Shown in pieces: positions 62,918-64,000 of a stretch of DNA of 64,000 nucleotides. Position numbers and translations under genes: made by a program. Every line of letters begins with the position of its first letter. Position 1 is the first letter of the stretch. Source of the DNA: Tenacibaculum sp. SZ-18 (lineage in GTDB: Bacteria; Bacteroidota; Bacteroidia; Flavobacteriales; Flavobacteriaceae). The notes under the pieces were generated by a model that did no database searches, had not been told where the DNA came from, and was given only the letters and a program-made list of their open reading frames with translations. The stretch lies in NCBI RefSeq assembly GCF_002813915.1, contig NZ_CP019335.1, forward strand, positions 6,888 through 70,887. Reading direction: 5' to 3'.

Positions 62918-63374
62918 TTGCTTAAAGGTTTATAAAAACTTAGTGATTATCGATGAATGTTTCTCAAGTAAATCTCCAAGTTTAGCTACAATAATTCGAG
63001 AAAAAGGGCACCAATTTTCGGAAGGTTTCCTATCTGCATGGTTAATAAACCTAAACGAAATATTGAATTTAAACAAACCTATGACTGAAACACAGATCAT
63101 TCTGTGCGTATCTGAAATACTAAGTAACTACAACTCATTAAAAATTGCAGATTTAACCCTTTTATTCAAAAGAATAATGGCAGGTGAGTTCGGTGAATTT
63201 TATGAAAGTATTTCAATACCAAAAGTCCTAACATTCTTCCGCACCTACAATGAAGAAAGAATGAATAGAGCGTACGAAATAAACAACGCAAAACATTTAG
63301 AACATAAATCGAACGATCCTATGAACATTTCCAAAAACGTGAAAAGGATTTGGAAGGGTACACCTTCTAGTTAA
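62835..63374 (+). CDS. Phage early protein (179 aa)
   Basis: ATG at 62835 (MRKLTTTGGSSIAAISNN), overlapping the preceding gene by 83 bases in another frame; open sequence upstream of it is just the shadow of that gene. The C-terminal half (MAGEFGEFYESISIPKVLTFFRTYNEERMNRAYEINN) resembles conserved hypothetical proteins of Bacteroidota phages found next to replication genes. Function unknown. Confidence 0.65.
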   Translation: MRKLTTTGGSSIAAISNNKFLESYSLNNCLKVYKNLVIIDECFSSKSPSLATIIREKGHQFSEGFLSAWLINLNEILNLNKPMTETQIILCVSEILSNYNSLKIADLTLLFKRIMAGEFGEFYESISIPKVLTFFRTYNEERMNRAYEINNAKHLEHKSNDPMNISKNVKRIWKGTPSS

Positions 63375-63390
63375 ATAAAATCAAATTAAG

Positions 63391-63537
63391 ATGGGCAAAA
63401 GTAAAGACATCAAAATTTCAACAAGTCAAATAAGAGAATTCTGGAAATATGGTATAAATCCCATAACTGGGTTAAGACCTCCCGAATGGAACTTTAATAA
63501 AAGTAGAAAACGAAAAAAACAAGTATTGGTCAAATGA
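63391..63537 (+). CDS. Small basic protein (48 aa)
   Basis: MGKSKDIKISTSQIREFWKY, with a basic C-terminus (SRKRKKQVLVK). It overlaps the next gene's ATG by four bases (ATGA), showing translational coupling. Unassigned. Confidence 0.55.
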   Translation: MGKSKDIKISTSQIREFWKYGINPITGLRPPEWNFNKSRKRKKQVLVK

Positions 63538-63710
63538 CAATGAGTATACCAGAAAAAAACTGTAATAAATCAAATTGTAACCTAACACTATTGGTTGTTG
63601 ATGGCTTTGACATATACGAGAAGACAATAATACAGTGTATAAACTGTAAGCAAACAATCAAAAACAATGAAATCAATAATTCAGACTGTAATCAAAACAA
63701 TTATCAATAA
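63534..63710 (+). CDS. Small zinc-ribbon-like protein (58 aa)
   Basis: Starts in the ATGA overlap at 63534. Two cysteine pairs, NCNKSNC (C-x4-C) and QCINC (C-x2-C), 30 residues apart, suggest a small zinc-binding fold. Typical of phage regulatory peptides. A single later Cys (DCNQ) may be extra. Confidence 0.55.
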   Translation: MTMSIPEKNCNKSNCNLTLLVVDGFDIYEKTIIQCINCKQTIKNNEINNSDCNQNNYQ

Positions 63711-63765
63711 ATACAATAAGTTCATTAATAATATTGAAGTCGAGTATCAACAAATAAATCCCTAA
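63667..63765 (+). CDS. Possible 32-aa peptide
   Basis: MKSIIQTVIKTIINKYNKFI..., overlapping the preceding gene by 44 bases and stopping one base before the next ATG. Could be chance; the tight fit to the next start makes it worth listing. Confidence 0.3.
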   Translation: MKSIIQTVIKTIINKYNKFINNIEVEYQQINP

Positions 63766-63766
63766 A

Positions 63767-64000
63767 ATGCAATTAGAAAATATACTTACAAGCTTAAGAT
63801 TAGTTACTATTCTAGTATGTTGTTACATATTCGGATATGCCTTTAAAATTGGGTTTCTATTCTACGAAGTGCTAGAAGAAAGTATTACGAATCCAAGCGC
63901 TAGGACAATAACATCTTTTTTTAGTGCAATAATAATTTCAGCAGGTCTACTTGTAGCTTCTATTCACACAAAAAGTAAAGTGATGCCTGTTTTCCTATTT
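63767..64000 (+). CDS. Membrane protein, 3'-truncated by window edge
   Basis: Starts at ATG 63767 (MQLENILTSLRLVTILVCCY). Two hydrophobic helices visible (about 10-30 and 55-72). Open at the right edge. Not identified. Confidence 0.6.
   Translation, partial: MQLENILTSLRLVTILVCCYIFGYAFKIGFLFYEVLEESITNPSARTITSFFSAIIISAGLLVASIHTKSKVMPVFLF

Larger units (their letters stand above)
57131..64000 (+). mobile_element. Integrated mobile element, probable prophage (right end outside window)
   Basis: A tyrosine integrase starts 233 bases after a tRNA gene. It is followed by a cassette of small membrane-protein genes, a minus-strand Xre-like repressor, a divergent promoter region, and a run of tightly packed small early genes with a replisome-organiser-like protein. 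That order (attachment site, int, accessory genes, repressor, early genes) is that of a temperate phage; an integrative plasmid is less likely. The distal attachment site and late genes are not in the window. Confidence 0.75.

Noticed and set aside
1-64000. CRISPR arrays, rRNA genes
   Set aside because: No regularly spaced repeats and no rRNA-like sequence were seen; tandem repeats found are only within protein-coding regions or promoter sites.

Overview
The window is AT-rich DNA from a Bacteroidota chromosome, most likely a marine Flavobacteriaceae member of the Tenacibaculum/Polaribacter type. The evidence is type IX secretion signatures (PorP/SprF, type A and type B sorting domains), TANNTTTG-type promoter elements, a type 2 isoleucyl-tRNA synthetase followed by a DksA-like gene, a GH92 lipoprotein and a TPR-LuxR regulator. 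The genus call is inference; the phylum call is strong.

Layout. 1-4013: end of a tandem-repeat adhesin with a type B sorting domain, its PorP/SprF partner and an OmpA/LysM lipoprotein-like protein. 4137-7929: ileS and a traR/dksA homologue. 7930-21400: an apparent insertion between dksA and lspA. It holds two large secreted RHS/YD-repeat proteins (one ending in an HExxH metallopeptidase-like domain), a truncated PDZ-type gene remnant, an ABC-2 exporter operon with a previously overlooked 40-aa membrane peptide, a LytS/LytTR two-component pair and an orphan leader-peptide gene. 21437-30832: housekeeping genes (lspA, DUF4230, a split YeeE/YedE pair, waaA, accC, accB, fabH, rpmF, yceD, pdxA, riboflavin synthase).

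31151-39409 is the most interesting region. It is a minus-strand operon with a CLD-VKOR-thioredoxin fusion protein, five small precursor peptides sharing an MKKSIL... double-glycine leader, a TlpA-like lipoprotein, a C39-peptidase ABC exporter and an HlyD adaptor. All five predicted cores have an even number of cysteines (4 or 6). I read it as a dedicated system that makes, disulfide-bonds, cleaves and exports a family of Cys-rich peptides. No immunity gene is visible. Two of the peptide genes are preceded by a shared structured 5' element.

39763-55907: GH92 mannosidase, TPR-LuxR regulator, a decayed IS982-family element abutting a 568-bp partial copy of the nearby RND pump gene, a large BNR-repeat protein with a type A sorting domain, recX, and a tetR-tolC-adaptor-RND pump operon with a 12-bp inverted repeat at its promoter. 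56034-57130: polyprenyl synthase (apparent TTG start) and a CAU-anticodon tRNA. 57131-64000 (open at the right edge): an integrated mobile element, probably a prophage, with an integrase next to the tRNA, a small membrane-protein cassette, a divergent repressor, a canonical promoter overlapped by repeats, a likely small RNA, and early/replication genes.
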